NCBI GenBank assembly: GCA_037444185.1
Contig: JBBIMW010000010.1
Coordinates: forward strand, 1 to 61,872
Length of the DNA stretch: 61,872 nucleotides
Source: JAILZP01 sp037444185
GTDB taxonomy: Bacteria; Bacillota; Desulfotomaculia; Desulfotomaculales; Desulfocucumaceae
Direction: 5' to 3'
The position numbers and the translations under genes were made by a program. A model generated the notes under the pieces. The model saw only the letters and a list, made by a program, of their open reading frames with translations. It ran no database searches and was not told where the DNA came from. This document shows positions 42,594 through 51,786 of this stretch, one piece after another (the stretch's first letter is position 1; each line of letters begins with the position of its first letter).

Positions 42594-44255
42594 TCAGGCC
42601 GTTTCTATCCTGGCGTCTTTTTCCCTGTCCAAAGCCCTGATGGCCTGTTCCCTCAACTTGTATTTTTGTATTTTGCCGCTGGCCGTGGTGGGATACTGGT
42701 CTGTAAACAGCACGTAGGCGGGTATTTTAAACCTGGAAATTTTGTTTTTGCAAAATTCCTTTATTTCCTCCTCGCTGGCGGTCTGGCCCTCCTTCAGCTG
42801 GATGAAGGCCACCACTTCCTCCCCGTATTTTGCGCTGGGCACGCCCACCACCTGTACATCCTTGATCTTCGGATTGGTGTAGAGAAATTCTTCAATCTCC
42901 CTGGGATAAATATTCTCGCCACCCCTGATGATCATATCCTTCAGCCGGCCGGTGATTTTGCAATATCCATTCTCATCCATCACCGCCAAATCACCGGTGT
43001 GCAGCCAGCCCTCTTTGTCGATGGCCGAGGCGGTGGCCTCGGGCATGTTGTAGTAGCCCTTCATCACGTGATAGCCCCTGGTGCAAAGTTCACCCTGCAC
43101 CCCCGGCGGCACCGTTTCTCCCGTGGCCGGATCCACGATTTTGACCTCCACGTTGGGTAGTGCCTTGCCCACCGTGCTCACCCTCAGTTCGATGGGGTCG
43201 ATGGTTCTGGTCATGGTAATGCCCGGAGAGGCTTCGGTTTGGCCGTAGGTGATGCATATTTCCCCGGCCCCCATTTTATTCACCACGGCCTTCATGACTT
43301 CTATGGGGCATGGGGCGCCGGCCATGATGCCGGTTCTCAGTGACGCAGTGTCGTAGTTCTTTTTTTCCATTTCCTCCAATTCTGCGATGAACATGGTGGG
43401 CACCCCGTGTACGGCGGTGCATTTTTCCGCCTCTATGGTTTCCAGTACTTTTTGGGCCTGGAACTTAACCACGGGCACCATGGCCGCCCCGGACACAACG
43501 CAGGTCAGTGTGCCCAATACGCAGCCGAAGCAATGGAAAAACGGGACTGGAATGCACAGCCTGTCTTTTTCGGAAAACGCCATACACTCGGCTAGGCTCA
43601 CAGCGTTGCCGATGAGGTTGGTGTGGGTGAGCATGACTCCCTTAGGGAACCCGGTGGTGCCGGAGGTATATTGCATGTTGATGACATCGTGGGGATCCAT
43701 GGACCCCTGCCGGGCGGCCAGTTCTTCATCGCTGACCTCATCCGCCATGGCCATGATGTCGTCCCAGGTAAACATGCCCGGGTGTCTTTCCCGGCCCAGG
43801 AAAATCACATTTTTCAGCAGCGGCAGCCTGGCGGATTTCAACTGGCCCGGCTGGCACCCGTTCAGTTCGGGACACAGCTCATAAATCATATCCAGGTATT
43901 CGTTGCCTGCGATCCCGGCGATCAGCACCAGGGTGGTGGAATCCGACTGCCTGAGCAGATATTCCAGCTCGAAGGTGCGGTAATTGGTGTTCACCGTCAC
44001 CAGCACCGCCCCCATCTTGCCGGTGGAAAACTGGGAGATTACCCATTCCGGAACATTATTTGCCCAGATGGATATTTTTTCTCCCTTCTGCAGGCCCAGC
44101 CTCATAAAACCCTTTGCCGCCCTGTCGCATATCCGGCGGAATTCTTCATAGCTGTATCTGATGCCTAGATCGGGATAGACCAGGGCGTCGTGATGAGGAA
44201 ATTTTGAGGCTATTTTATCCACCAGTCCCCCAATGGTAATCGTTCCTACTTCCAT
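42594..44255 (-). CDS. Fatty-acyl-CoA synthetase (AMP-binding)
   Basis: This 553-residue ligase is of the FadD/AcsA-like group. The N-terminus is TIGGLVDKIASKFPHHDALVY. The ATP loop is MQYTSGTTGFPKG (about 193-205), followed by YGQTEASPG, GYCKITGRLKDMIIRGGENIYP and TASGKIQKYKL. It is preceded by AAGGAGGTAAAGG. It lies 90 bases before the next acyl-CoA synthetase, so the two may be co-transcribed. It should activate medium or long fatty acids; aromatic acids cannot be excluded. Confidence 0.88.
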   Translation of the reverse strand: MEVGTITIGGLVDKIASKFPHHDALVYPDLGIRYSYEEFRRICDRAAKGFMRLGLQKGEKISIWANNVPEWVISQFSTGKMGAVLVTVNTNYRTFELEYLLRQSDSTTLVLIAGIAGNEYLDMIYELCPELNGCQPGQLKSARLPLLKNVIFLGRERHPGMFTWDDIMAMADEVSDEELAARQGSMDPHDVINMQYTSGTTGFPKGVMLTHTNLIGNAVSLAECMAFSEKDRLCIPVPFFHCFGCVLGTLTCVVSGAAMVPVVKFQAQKVLETIEAEKCTAVHGVPTMFIAELEEMEKKNYDTASLRTGIMAGAPCPIEVMKAVVNKMGAGEICITYGQTEASPGITMTRTIDPIELRVSTVGKALPNVEVKIVDPATGETVPPGVQGELCTRGYHVMKGYYNMPEATASAIDKEGWLHTGDLAVMDENGYCKITGRLKDMIIRGGENIYPREIEEFLYTNPKIKDVQVVGVPSAKYGEEVVAFIQLKEGQTASEEEIKEFCKNKISRFKIPAYVLFTDQYPTTASGKIQKYKLREQAIRALDREKDARIETA

Positions 44256-44789
44256 TCCTTTACCTCCTTAAAAAATCAGCCGCATTTTTATAGTCTTTAT
44301 TTATATAACAGCGACTATTTTTCATCACATCTTTTTTTGTGTGTCTGACGGCGATGACCGGGTGTCTTCCCATTGCCCTGCCCACCTTTTTCCGGCCCTC
44401 TCCAGGTCACTTATGAGCCCCTTTACCACATCCAGTCCGATGCCGAAGTGATCAGCTATTTCCGCCCATAGGCATCCAAAAAATACCTTATTGGCTCATT
44501 CCCTTCCTTTCATCAGTTTTGCCGCCGACAATCCCTTCCGGTATCGTCACCCCTTCCTGGATGAGATTTTGTGATAAATAAGAATTTTGCAAAATATGTG
44601 TTACCAGTGGGCAATTCCGGTTTAATTGCATTATATGGACTCCCAGTGGTTGTTTTTTTAGACTTATCGGCAAATGGTGTGAATAATGCTCTTCCGGACT
44701 GTGTTGTTTGTAAACAGAAATTTACGCGTTGTTCTGTTGTCATGTATACGAACATGGCACAATTGCAGACAGGCGCCCTGATTGCCGGC
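44256..44789. other. Gene-poor stretch with a possible coding remnant
   Basis: No intact gene. On the minus strand about 44321-44490 encodes an open stretch of about 55 codons without a normal start (including WAEIADHFGIGLDVVKGLI, then a charged tail). It reads like the degraded end of a small protein with a helix-turn-helix-like segment. A neighbouring frame (44488-44673) ends just before it. I do not recognise a family. Confidence 0.35.
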
Positions 44790-46229
44790 TTAGTTCAGTC
44801 CCAGTTTAATCATCTTTTTATACAACCCCGGCCTGGATATGTTCAGCAGTTGCGCCGTCCTGGCCTTGTTGCCGTGGCTCATCATCAGGGCCTGCAGAAT
44901 AACCAGTTTCTCCATCTGGTCTATTATTTCTTCCAATGTCTGGCCCTTGCTAAGCGAGGAAGCTATATTGGCCATGGGGTGGTGGTCGGGTTTTTCGCTT
45001 TCAAACACCGCCTTGTTCAAAAGCTGTGGCGGAAGGTGGGACGGCAGTATTATATTTCCCTCCATCATATTGAAGGCTCTCTCGATTGCATTTTCCAGTT
45101 CCCTTACATTGCCCGGCCACGGGTAACGGTGAAGGATCCCCTTTGCTTCCGGCGATACCCCCGCCACTTTGAATCTGAAGGAACGGTTGAATTTTTTTAT
45201 AAAGTGGTCAATCAGTCCGGCAATGTCCTCTCTGCGCTCCCTCAGGGGAGGAATGCCCAAATTGACCACATTGAGCCGGTAGTACAGATCTTCCCTGAAC
45301 TTTTTGTATTTTATCAGCTGTTCCAGGTTGACGTTGGTGGACGCCACAATGCGGACATCGGATACAAGGGCCTCGCTGCCACCCAGTTTCTGTATCTCCC
45401 GGTCCTGGATGAATCTCAACAGCTTGGCCTGAAGGGGAAGGGGCAGTTCCCCTATTTCGTCCAGGAAAACCGTTCCCATGTTGGCCAACTCCAGCTTGCC
45501 GGCCTGCCCCCCTTTTTTCGATCCTGTGAAGGCCCCTTCCTCATAGCCGAAAAACTCTGATTCCAGGAGATTTTCAGGTATGGCGGCACAGTTTATTTTC
45601 ACGAAGGGCCCGGATCTTCTGAGGCTGGCCGCGTGAATGGCCTGGGCGAACAACTCCTTGCCGGTGCCTGATTCACCGGTGACGAGAACGTTTGAATTCC
45701 TCGGCGCTATTTTCATCAGTGTTTCTTTAAGGTCAATCATCTGGGGGCTGGATCCCAATATGTTGTCAATGGTGTACTTAACCGGGTAGCCGTGCCCGCA
45801 GGCCGACTTACTTCTTCCCCTGGACGGTGATTTTACATTGTCCGCCGGATGCACAGGATTCAGGAAGGCAACCTTGGCCAAGGCGCCTGCAATCTCCCCG
45901 CCTTCGGTGATTGGTATATAGTCCACCAGGACGGTCCTGCCGTCAATGGCTTGTATCTTTCCGAACTCCGGGACACCGGTTCTCAGGACCCTGGCCAGCC
46001 TGCGCAAGCACGGGCAGACTTCACTCAGGGGTCGCCCGATGAAGTAATCATTGCTCTTCCGGAGGGCTTCGGCAAGGGAGTCGCTAATCTGCCCTATGTT
46101 TCCCCCTCTGTCCACCACCACCAGGCCCTCGTGCCTGTTATTGAAAATGGTGTGCAATAACCGGTCGGCAGGTATGTTTCCTGTGGCAAGGGCCCTTTTG
46201 GGATTGCTGGCTCCGTCCCGGCGCTTCAT
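44790..46229 (-). CDS. PAS-AAA+-Fis sigma-54 activator
   Basis: The protein has 479 residues. A PAS domain spans about 25-125. The AAA+ domain carries GESGTGKE, the sigma-54 loop GAFTGS (GAFTGA consensus with the last residue changed) and DEIGELP. A Fis-type helix-turn-helix closes the protein (GNKARTAQLLNISRPGLYKKM). It lies between two acyl-CoA synthetase genes and probably controls one of them or the adjacent operons in response to an aromatic or acyl signal bound by PAS. An AT-rich promoter region precedes it. Confidence 0.92.
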   Translation of the reverse strand: MKRRDGASNPKRALATGNIPADRLLHTIFNNRHEGLVVVDRGGNIGQISDSLAEALRKSNDYFIGRPLSEVCPCLRRLARVLRTGVPEFGKIQAIDGRTVLVDYIPITEGGEIAGALAKVAFLNPVHPADNVKSPSRGRSKSACGHGYPVKYTIDNILGSSPQMIDLKETLMKIAPRNSNVLVTGESGTGKELFAQAIHAASLRRSGPFVKINCAAIPENLLESEFFGYEEGAFTGSKKGGQAGKLELANMGTVFLDEIGELPLPLQAKLLRFIQDREIQKLGGSEALVSDVRIVASTNVNLEQLIKYKKFREDLYYRLNVVNLGIPPLRERREDIAGLIDHFIKKFNRSFRFKVAGVSPEAKGILHRYPWPGNVRELENAIERAFNMMEGNIILPSHLPPQLLNKAVFESEKPDHHPMANIASSLSKGQTLEEIIDQMEKLVILQALMMSHGNKARTAQLLNISRPGLYKKMIKLGLN

Positions 46230-46360
46230 TGTACCACCGCCACATTTTTTGATAAGACTGAATATTTGATAAATTAATATGTATTAATTATACATAAAAA
46301 GTTATCGTTTGTTAACATTTTTTTGTGGCAAAAGCACTGTGCCCGGCCCCGTTCAAGACC

Positions 46361-46387
46361 GGCGGGCCGCCTTCCGGTCGGCCCGCC
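46361..46387. terminator. GC hairpin after the 46405-48009 ligase
   Basis: GGCGGGCCG (46361-46369) pairs with CGGCCCGCC (46379-46387), a strong 9-bp stem 18 bases past the ligase stop. There is no T run, so it may stabilise the mRNA end instead. Confidence 0.5.
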
Positions 46388-46404
46388 CCCTGGCATCAAG
46401 CCTG

Positions 46405-48009
46405 TCAGTTGACTTTTTTATCGTATCCCTGCCACTCTTTATCCCTGAGGATGTATTTCATAATCTTGCCGGTGGAGGTCTTGGGCAGTTCGCCGAACTC
46501 GATGTGTTTTGGAACTTTGAATCTGGCTATGCGCTCGCGGCAGAATCTGATTATATCATCCGCCGAGGGGCTGGTCCCCGGCTTGGGCACCACGAAGGCC
46601 TTGGGCACCTCACCCCACTTGGGATCGGGAACGGCCACCACGGCCACCTCCAGAACGTCCGGATGCTGGTAGATTACATTCTCAACCTCCACGGTGGAAA
46701 TGTTCTCGCCGCCGCTGATAATGATATCTTTCATCCTGTCCTTTATTTCCACGTAGCCGTTGGGGTGTTTCACGGCCAGGTCGCCGCTGTGAAACCACCC
46801 GCCCCTGAAGGCTGTTTCCGACTCATTGGGCTGTTTGTAATACCCAAGCATGACGTTGTTTCCGCGCATGACAATCTCTCCCATGGTGGTTCCGTCGGCG
46901 GGAACTTCAGTCATGTCGGCGTGGTTCACCACGGTCATGAACTCCGCATTGATGTATGGCACTCCCTGGCGGGCCTTGATTTTGGCCCTCTCATCGGCGT
47001 CCAGGGCGTCCCATTCTTTCTGCCACTCGCAAATGCTGTGCGGGCCGTATACCTCGGTGAGACCGTAAACCTGGGTAACCACCGCCCCTATGGACTCCAT
47101 GTTTTTGATCACCGTGGGGGCCGGAGGGGCTCCGGCGGTTATGACATTCAGGGTGGCCTTCATTTTGCAGTCCTTCGCCTTTGGGTAACCGGCCATGGAG
47201 ATCAGAACGGTGGGAGCGGCGCAGAGGTGTGTGACTCCCTCCTCCTCCACCAGGCGGTAGATCTCCTCGGGCACCACTTTGCGCAGGCATATGTTGGTGC
47301 CCCCGATGGCTGTCACCGCCCAGGTGAAGCACCAGCCATTGCAGTGAAACATGGGGAGGGTCCACAGGTACACCGAGCCGGAGGTCATGTTGTGCTCCAT
47401 TATTTCCCCCATCGCGTTCAGATAGGCCCCCCGGTGGCTGTACATCACGCCCTTGGGCAGTCCTGTGGTCCCGCTGGTATAATTGATGGTTATGTTCTCC
47501 AGCTCGTCTTCAATGGGGCAGGGGAAGGGCTGCGGGTCCCCGGTCATCAGAAACTCCTCGTACTCTGGGCCGTCCAGGGGCTTTTCAGTGCTTTCATCGC
47601 AAATGTTGACTATGGTTTTGACATTGGGTATTTCATCCCTTATTTGTTTAATCAGTCCGGCAAATTCCGAGTCCACGAACAGCACTTTACTGTCCGAGTG
47701 GTTCAATATATACGAAATCTCTCTGGAAGACAGTCTTATGTTGATACTTACCAGAACCCCACCCACCAGCGGTACCCCGAAGTGGGCCTCCAGCATGGGC
47801 GGTATGTTGGGGCAGATAAAGGCCACCTTGTCCCCCTTGCCGATACCGGTTTTGCTCAGGGCGCTGGCCAGCCTGTTGACCCGATCATGGAACTGGGCGT
47901 AAGTAAATCGTCTTTGGTTGTGTACCACCGCCGTCTTGCCGGGGAACACCGCGGCGCTTCTTCTGAGGAAGCTGATAGGGGTCAGCGGCTCGTAGTTGAC
48001 TTTTCTCAC
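46405..48009 (-). CDS. Acyl-CoA synthetase, FadD3/AlkK-like
   Basis: This 534-residue AMP-dependent ligase begins LTPISFLRRSAAVFPGKTAVV, which is typical of the AlkK/DmdB-like medium-chain group. It has NYTSGTTGLPKG (about 175), MFHCNGWC, YGLTEVYGP, GGWFHSGDLAV, KDIIISGGENISTVEVE and KTSTGKIMKYIL. Translation starts at GTG (48009) with AAGGAGATGATG upstream. It is transcribed alone towards the sigma-54 activator gene. The substrate is a fatty or aryl acid; methylthiopropionate-type ligases are close relatives. Confidence 0.88.
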   Translation of the reverse strand: MRKVNYEPLTPISFLRRSAAVFPGKTAVVHNQRRFTYAQFHDRVNRLASALSKTGIGKGDKVAFICPNIPPMLEAHFGVPLVGGVLVSINIRLSSREISYILNHSDSKVLFVDSEFAGLIKQIRDEIPNVKTIVNICDESTEKPLDGPEYEEFLMTGDPQPFPCPIEDELENITINYTSGTTGLPKGVMYSHRGAYLNAMGEIMEHNMTSGSVYLWTLPMFHCNGWCFTWAVTAIGGTNICLRKVVPEEIYRLVEEEGVTHLCAAPTVLISMAGYPKAKDCKMKATLNVITAGAPPAPTVIKNMESIGAVVTQVYGLTEVYGPHSICEWQKEWDALDADERAKIKARQGVPYINAEFMTVVNHADMTEVPADGTTMGEIVMRGNNVMLGYYKQPNESETAFRGGWFHSGDLAVKHPNGYVEIKDRMKDIIISGGENISTVEVENVIYQHPDVLEVAVVAVPDPKWGEVPKAFVVPKPGTSPSADDIIRFCRERIARFKVPKHIEFGELPKTSTGKIMKYILRDKEWQGYDKKVN

Positions 48010-48204
48010 ATCATCATCTCCTTTTCTGTTTAATGCTTGAAATCAGGCCAAATTTCCCAATATATAATTGATATATAATATTCACAATAATTCAACACAG
48101 AATTGTCTGATTCCTTCCCCCGTCTTTTGAAAATTTGTCACTTGCGTTTACAATGGCCGCCCTCCCGTGAAGTCTTACAACCACCTTTTCCGGCATGACA
48201 GGCG

Positions 48205-49167
48205 TTACGCATCCGGCAGGTCCGCCATGGTATAGTAGTGCCCCGCCATTTGTCCCGGACCGTTCCGCAGGGATCTGCCGCCGAAAAAATACCCGGCCTC
48301 CCACTCCCTGAAGCCCTCCCCCGCCGCCGCCCGACAAAAAACACTTCCGGCCCGGAGCCTGGCCCGGACACACCCCTCTTCGGCGCAGTACCTAAGGGCG
48401 TGACGGATCATTTCCCGAAAGCAGGCCAGGTCCACTGCCGCAATGTCCACTATGTCCGCAAATTTTCCGCCCTCCTCCGCAAACAGCCGCAAAGCAGTGT
48501 AACCGGCGGGCCCCGAGGGGTCCAGGCAGATGAAAATACTGTATCTTTTTTCCGGGTGTCTGACAAACCTCCAGTCAATGTATCCGCTGCCCCTGGCGAC
48601 TCTGATAAAGGGTCTCAATTGTCCGGCGGCCAATCTTTTTTCCAGGAAGTCGAATTCCTCTCCCGCCGTATCGGCGGGGCGGATGACGGCGGTTCCCGGC
48701 CCGCCGCCCCCCCCGCCGCCGCCCCAGCGGACCATGTCCCGGTAGTCCCGGAGGCAATTCCAGCCAAGTTTTTTAACAAGTCCGTGCCTGTTGTGTTCCG
48801 TTGCAAAACCGTAGATTACTCTTATCCCCGCCTCTTCCGCCCGGCGGTACAGGCTTTTTCCTAAAGCGCTGAAAATGCCCCGGCGGCGGTATTCAGGATG
48901 AGTTACGGCTACATCGGACAGTGCCCCGGGAATGTATTCCCCTCCCACCGCAAATTTCAGTGGAACGAGGCCGTACACCCCCACCAGCCCGCCTCCGTCC
49001 CAAGCGGATTCAATCATTGGACGCCCCGCCGGATTATCCAGGTTCCTCCAGCGCCAGTGTTTTTCAGACATGGTTACCGGGTGCGCGTAGTTATACAGAT
49101 CCAGGTATTGGCTTTTTTCTTCCGCCCGCAGGGGGCGGATCGAAAGACCTCCGTAAATGACAACCAC
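48205..49167 (-). CDS. GNAT-family N-acetyltransferase with poly-glycine linker
   Basis: This 320-residue protein has an N-terminal GNAT domain (ALSDVAVTHPEYRRRGIFSALG is the acetyl-CoA loop, about 82-103) and a C-terminal SCP2-like or second GNAT part. Between them is WGGGGGGGGPG (about 148-158), coded by a long G/C run that is prone to slippage. The substrate is unknown. The start (GTG, 49167) is uncertain because a 19-base unit containing ACGGAGG is duplicated at the start region (49147-49180). Confidence 0.75.
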   Translation of the reverse strand: MVVIYGGLSIRPLRAEEKSQYLDLYNYAHPVTMSEKHWRWRNLDNPAGRPMIESAWDGGGLVGVYGLVPLKFAVGGEYIPGALSDVAVTHPEYRRRGIFSALGKSLYRRAEEAGIRVIYGFATEHNRHGLVKKLGWNCLRDYRDMVRWGGGGGGGGPGTAVIRPADTAGEEFDFLEKRLAAGQLRPFIRVARGSGYIDWRFVRHPEKRYSIFICLDPSGPAGYTALRLFAEEGGKFADIVDIAAVDLACFREMIRHALRYCAEEGCVRARLRAGSVFCRAAAGEGFREWEAGYFFGGRSLRNGPGQMAGHYYTMADLPDA

Positions 49168-49179
49168 CTCCGTAAATGA

Positions 49180-49256
49180 ACAAAGTCGCCCTTCGGGCGA
49201 CTGGAATCCAGAATCCAGGAGTCAGAATCCAGAATCCAGGAGTCAGAATCCAGAAT
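49180..49256 (-). repeat. TTCTGGATTC/TCGCCCGAAGGGCGA dispersed repeat, copy B
   Basis: On the minus strand TTCTGGATTCTGACTCCTGG occurs twice in tandem, then TTCTGGATTCCAGTCGCCCG with the palindrome. It is almost identical to 18293-18348 apart from the extra unit. Confidence 0.85.
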
Positions 49257-49310
49257 AACCTGGGCACCCCGCAATCGCAAGGGGGCGCGCCCCCTTGCAA
49301 ACCCCCATGT
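49256..49310 (-). repeat. GC palindrome repeat, reverse copy
   Basis: AAGGGGGCGCGCCCCCTT at 49279-49296 is a perfect 18-bp palindrome. Reversed, the order ATGGGGGTTTGCAAGGGGG... GCGATTGCGGGGTG matches 32021-32070. Confidence 0.8.
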
Positions 49311-49391
49311 TAAGCCACATGATTCCCCCATACATTAAAAGTATTCCCGGGGCGGGAATTGGGGAACCCGGCGACGGCAAAGGGGTTCGGA

Positions 49392-49979
49392 TTATATTTT
49401 TTTCCTTATCAAAAGGACCGCGGCAATGTATAACAACAGGGCGGACCCTGCTATGTAAGGCAGGTGCGCTTCGGTGTATCTTATCACTACCTGCCAGCTT
49501 TTTGAGAAATAGTATCCCGCGGCTGTGTTGAAAGTCGCCCATCCCAGAGCAAACACACTGTTGTATGTCAAAAAGCGGCCGGGGCTCAGCCTACTCATTC
49601 CGGCCAGGTAAGGAGTCAGATTGCTGGCCATGGGCACAAAGCGCCCTAATATAATAAAGGCTGCGGCGGACTGTTCCATCCACTCCCTGGCTTTTTCCAG
49701 CTTTCCGTGATCTATTTTAAAAAACTTCTCAAACCTGAAGAAAAACGGTTCCCCCACCGTTCTCCCGATAAAATAGGCGGCGGTTGCCCCCAGGTTGAAC
49801 CCGGCCACCGCCATCAGCAAAACCCCGGCGTAATCGAGGCTTCCATTGCTTATCAATACCCCGGCCAGAACCATCATTATCCCGCCGGGAAACGGTATGC
49901 CCAGCGCTTCGATAACCGTCCCCAGGAACACCCCCCCCAGTCCCATTTTCCCCAAAAGGTCATACGCCATGCCGTCCAT
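49392..49979 (-). CDS. DedA-family membrane protein
   Basis: This 195-residue protein of the DedA/VTT family probably moves lipids across the membrane. It has the motif FPGGIMMVLAG near the N-terminus, then FIGRTVGEPFFFRFEKFF, and FVPMASNLTPYLAGMSRLSPGRF with the conserved R-F and G segments. Four to five hydrophobic helices are visible. It is 39 bases upstream-side of the pyruvate kinase stop but transcribed in the same direction. No link to neighbours is obvious. Confidence 0.9.
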   Translation of the reverse strand: MDGMAYDLLGKMGLGGVFLGTVIEALGIPFPGGIMMVLAGVLISNGSLDYAGVLLMAVAGFNLGATAAYFIGRTVGEPFFFRFEKFFKIDHGKLEKAREWMEQSAAAFIILGRFVPMASNLTPYLAGMSRLSPGRFLTYNSVFALGWATFNTAAGYYFSKSWQVVIRYTEAHLPYIAGSALLLYIAAVLLIRKKI

Positions 49980-50018
49980 GCAACCCTCACCCGCTCGTCA
50001 ACAATGCGCCTTCTTCAT

Positions 50019-51770
50019 TCAAAGTACCCTTGCGGAGCCTTTGTATATCAAACCCCTCTGCCCGTCAACGGTGACGACTTCACCGTCCACGATATTCTTT
50101 GTGGCGTCCGCAACCCCCACAACCGTTGGGATGCCGAATTCCAGGCCCACGATGGCGGCATGGGAGGTCAGGCCGCCCGCCTCGGTGATCAGGGCCCCCG
50201 CCTTTTCAATGGCCGGTATGTATTCCCTGTCAGTGGCCCCGGTAACCAGAATGTCCCCAATTCCAATTTTTTCTATGGCCTCCCCGGCGGTTTGACAGAC
50301 CCTGGCCCGGCCGGTGACCGCCCTGGCCCCGATGCCTGTGCCCCGGGCCGATATTTCTCCCACGGTATGCACCCGGATCAGATTGGTGGTCCCTTGAACT
50401 CCCACCGGCACCCCGGCGGTAATCACCACCAGGTCCCCCGGACTGATGACACTGGCCTTCAGTGAGGCTTCTATGGCGGTGGAAAACATTGTATCGGTAT
50501 CAGCGGAGCGATTCACCAGTATCGGGTATACACCCCACACCAAGGCCATCTTCCTGAGTACCTTTTCTTCCGGGGTGACCGCCACCACCGGGGCTCCGGG
50601 CCTGTATTTGCTGACCATTTTCGATGTGTAGCCGGTTTCGGTGGAAGTTATTATGGCTGTGGCGCCCAGATCCCCGGCTATGGTGCAAGTGGCGTGGCTT
50701 ATGGCGTCAGTCACGGTGCAGGCCGCCACCCTGTTTCTCCTTCCCAATGTCTCCTGATACTTGGTGGAGGACTCGGCCTTCCTGGCGATATTGGCCATGG
50801 TCTGCACCGCCTCCACGGGATATTTGCCGGCGGCGGTTTCCCCCGACAGCATGATGGCGTCGGTGCCGTCGAATATGGCGTTGGCTATGTCGGTGGCCTC
50901 GGCCCTGGTGGGTCTTGGGTTGCCGATCATGGACTCCAGCATCTGGGTGGCGGTGATGACGGGCTTTCCGGCGTGGTTGCACTTTTCTATGATATTTTTT
51001 TGCACCAGGGGAACTTCCTCCACAGGTATTTCCACCCCCAGGTCGCCCCTGGCCACCATAATGCCGTCGGAAACCTTGATTATTTCGTCGAGGTTGTTCA
51101 GCCCTTCCCTGCTTTCAATCTTGGCGATTATGTCCACGTCGGCCCCGGATTCCTCCACAATCTGCCTTATGGCCAGCACGTCGTTGGCCTTGCGGATAAA
51201 CGAGGCGGCAATGAAGTCAATGCCGTTGTTTATCCCGAAAATAATGTCATCTATATCCCGGTCAGTGACCGCCGGCAGGTTCACCACCACGCCGGGCAGG
51301 TTTAACCCCTTTTGCGAGGTGATTTCCCCGCCGTTTACGATTTCGCACTCCACACTCTTCCTGGTTTTATCCAGCACCCTCAGCTCAATCAGTCCGTCCG
51401 CGATCAATATCCTGTCGCCGGGATAAACGTCCCGGGGCAAGCCCCTGTATGTTACCGGCAGAGCACTCTCGCTCCCCTTGATGTCATTGACGGTGAGGGT
51501 GATTTTTTTCCCGGCGTGAAGTTTCAGCGGCTCTTTTTCCAGGTAACCCAGCCTGATTTCCGGTCCTTTGGTATCAAGCATCACCGCCACGCTTTTCCCG
51601 GCCTTCCCGGCGGCTTCTCTGATTAAGGCCAGCCTGCGTCCATGTTCTTCATGGGTGCCGTGGGAAAAATTAAGCCTGGCCACGTTCATTCCGGCCTGCA
51701 TCATTTTTATCAGCACCGGCACCGTTTGAGACGCCGGACCCACAGTGCATACTATTTTTGTGCGAAGCAT
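50019..51770 (-). CDS. pyk: Pyruvate kinase with C-terminal swivelling domain
   Basis: This 583-residue enzyme converts phosphoenolpyruvate and ADP to pyruvate and ATP. The core begins RTKIVCTVGPAS and includes NFSHGTHEEH, LDTKGPEIR, IAKIESREGLNN, MVARGDLGVEIP and TATQMLESM. An extra C-terminal PEP-mobilising domain contains the histidine motif GGLTSHAAIVG, as in Bacillus-type enzymes. The ATG at 51770 follows GGAGG; an upstream ATG would overlap pfkA. It lies 16 bases after pfkA, forming a glycolytic pair. Confidence 0.97.
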   Translation of the reverse strand: MLRTKIVCTVGPASQTVPVLIKMMQAGMNVARLNFSHGTHEEHGRRLALIREAAGKAGKSVAVMLDTKGPEIRLGYLEKEPLKLHAGKKITLTVNDIKGSESALPVTYRGLPRDVYPGDRILIADGLIELRVLDKTRKSVECEIVNGGEITSQKGLNLPGVVVNLPAVTDRDIDDIIFGINNGIDFIAASFIRKANDVLAIRQIVEESGADVDIIAKIESREGLNNLDEIIKVSDGIMVARGDLGVEIPVEEVPLVQKNIIEKCNHAGKPVITATQMLESMIGNPRPTRAEATDIANAIFDGTDAIMLSGETAAGKYPVEAVQTMANIARKAESSTKYQETLGRRNRVAACTVTDAISHATCTIAGDLGATAIITSTETGYTSKMVSKYRPGAPVVAVTPEEKVLRKMALVWGVYPILVNRSADTDTMFSTAIEASLKASVISPGDLVVITAGVPVGVQGTTNLIRVHTVGEISARGTGIGARAVTGRARVCQTAGEAIEKIGIGDILVTGATDREYIPAIEKAGALITEAGGLTSHAAIVGLEFGIPTVVGVADATKNIVDGEVVTVDGQRGLIYKGSARVL

Positions 51771-51786
51771 AAAAGTCCTCCATTTA

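Noticed and set aside
46309..48033. Long open frames on the strand opposite real genes (for example 46309-48033 plus, 21326-22684 plus, 38338-39579 plus, 12441-13325 plus)
   Set aside because: They mirror well-supported ligase, dehydratase or symporter genes, have no family motifs or ribosome binding sites, and arise from high-GC codon use.
48020..48060. A sigma-54 promoter upstream of the 46405-48009 ligase (TTGGCCTGATTTCAAGC)
   Set aside because: The GG to GC spacing is eleven bases instead of ten and the -24 box is weak.
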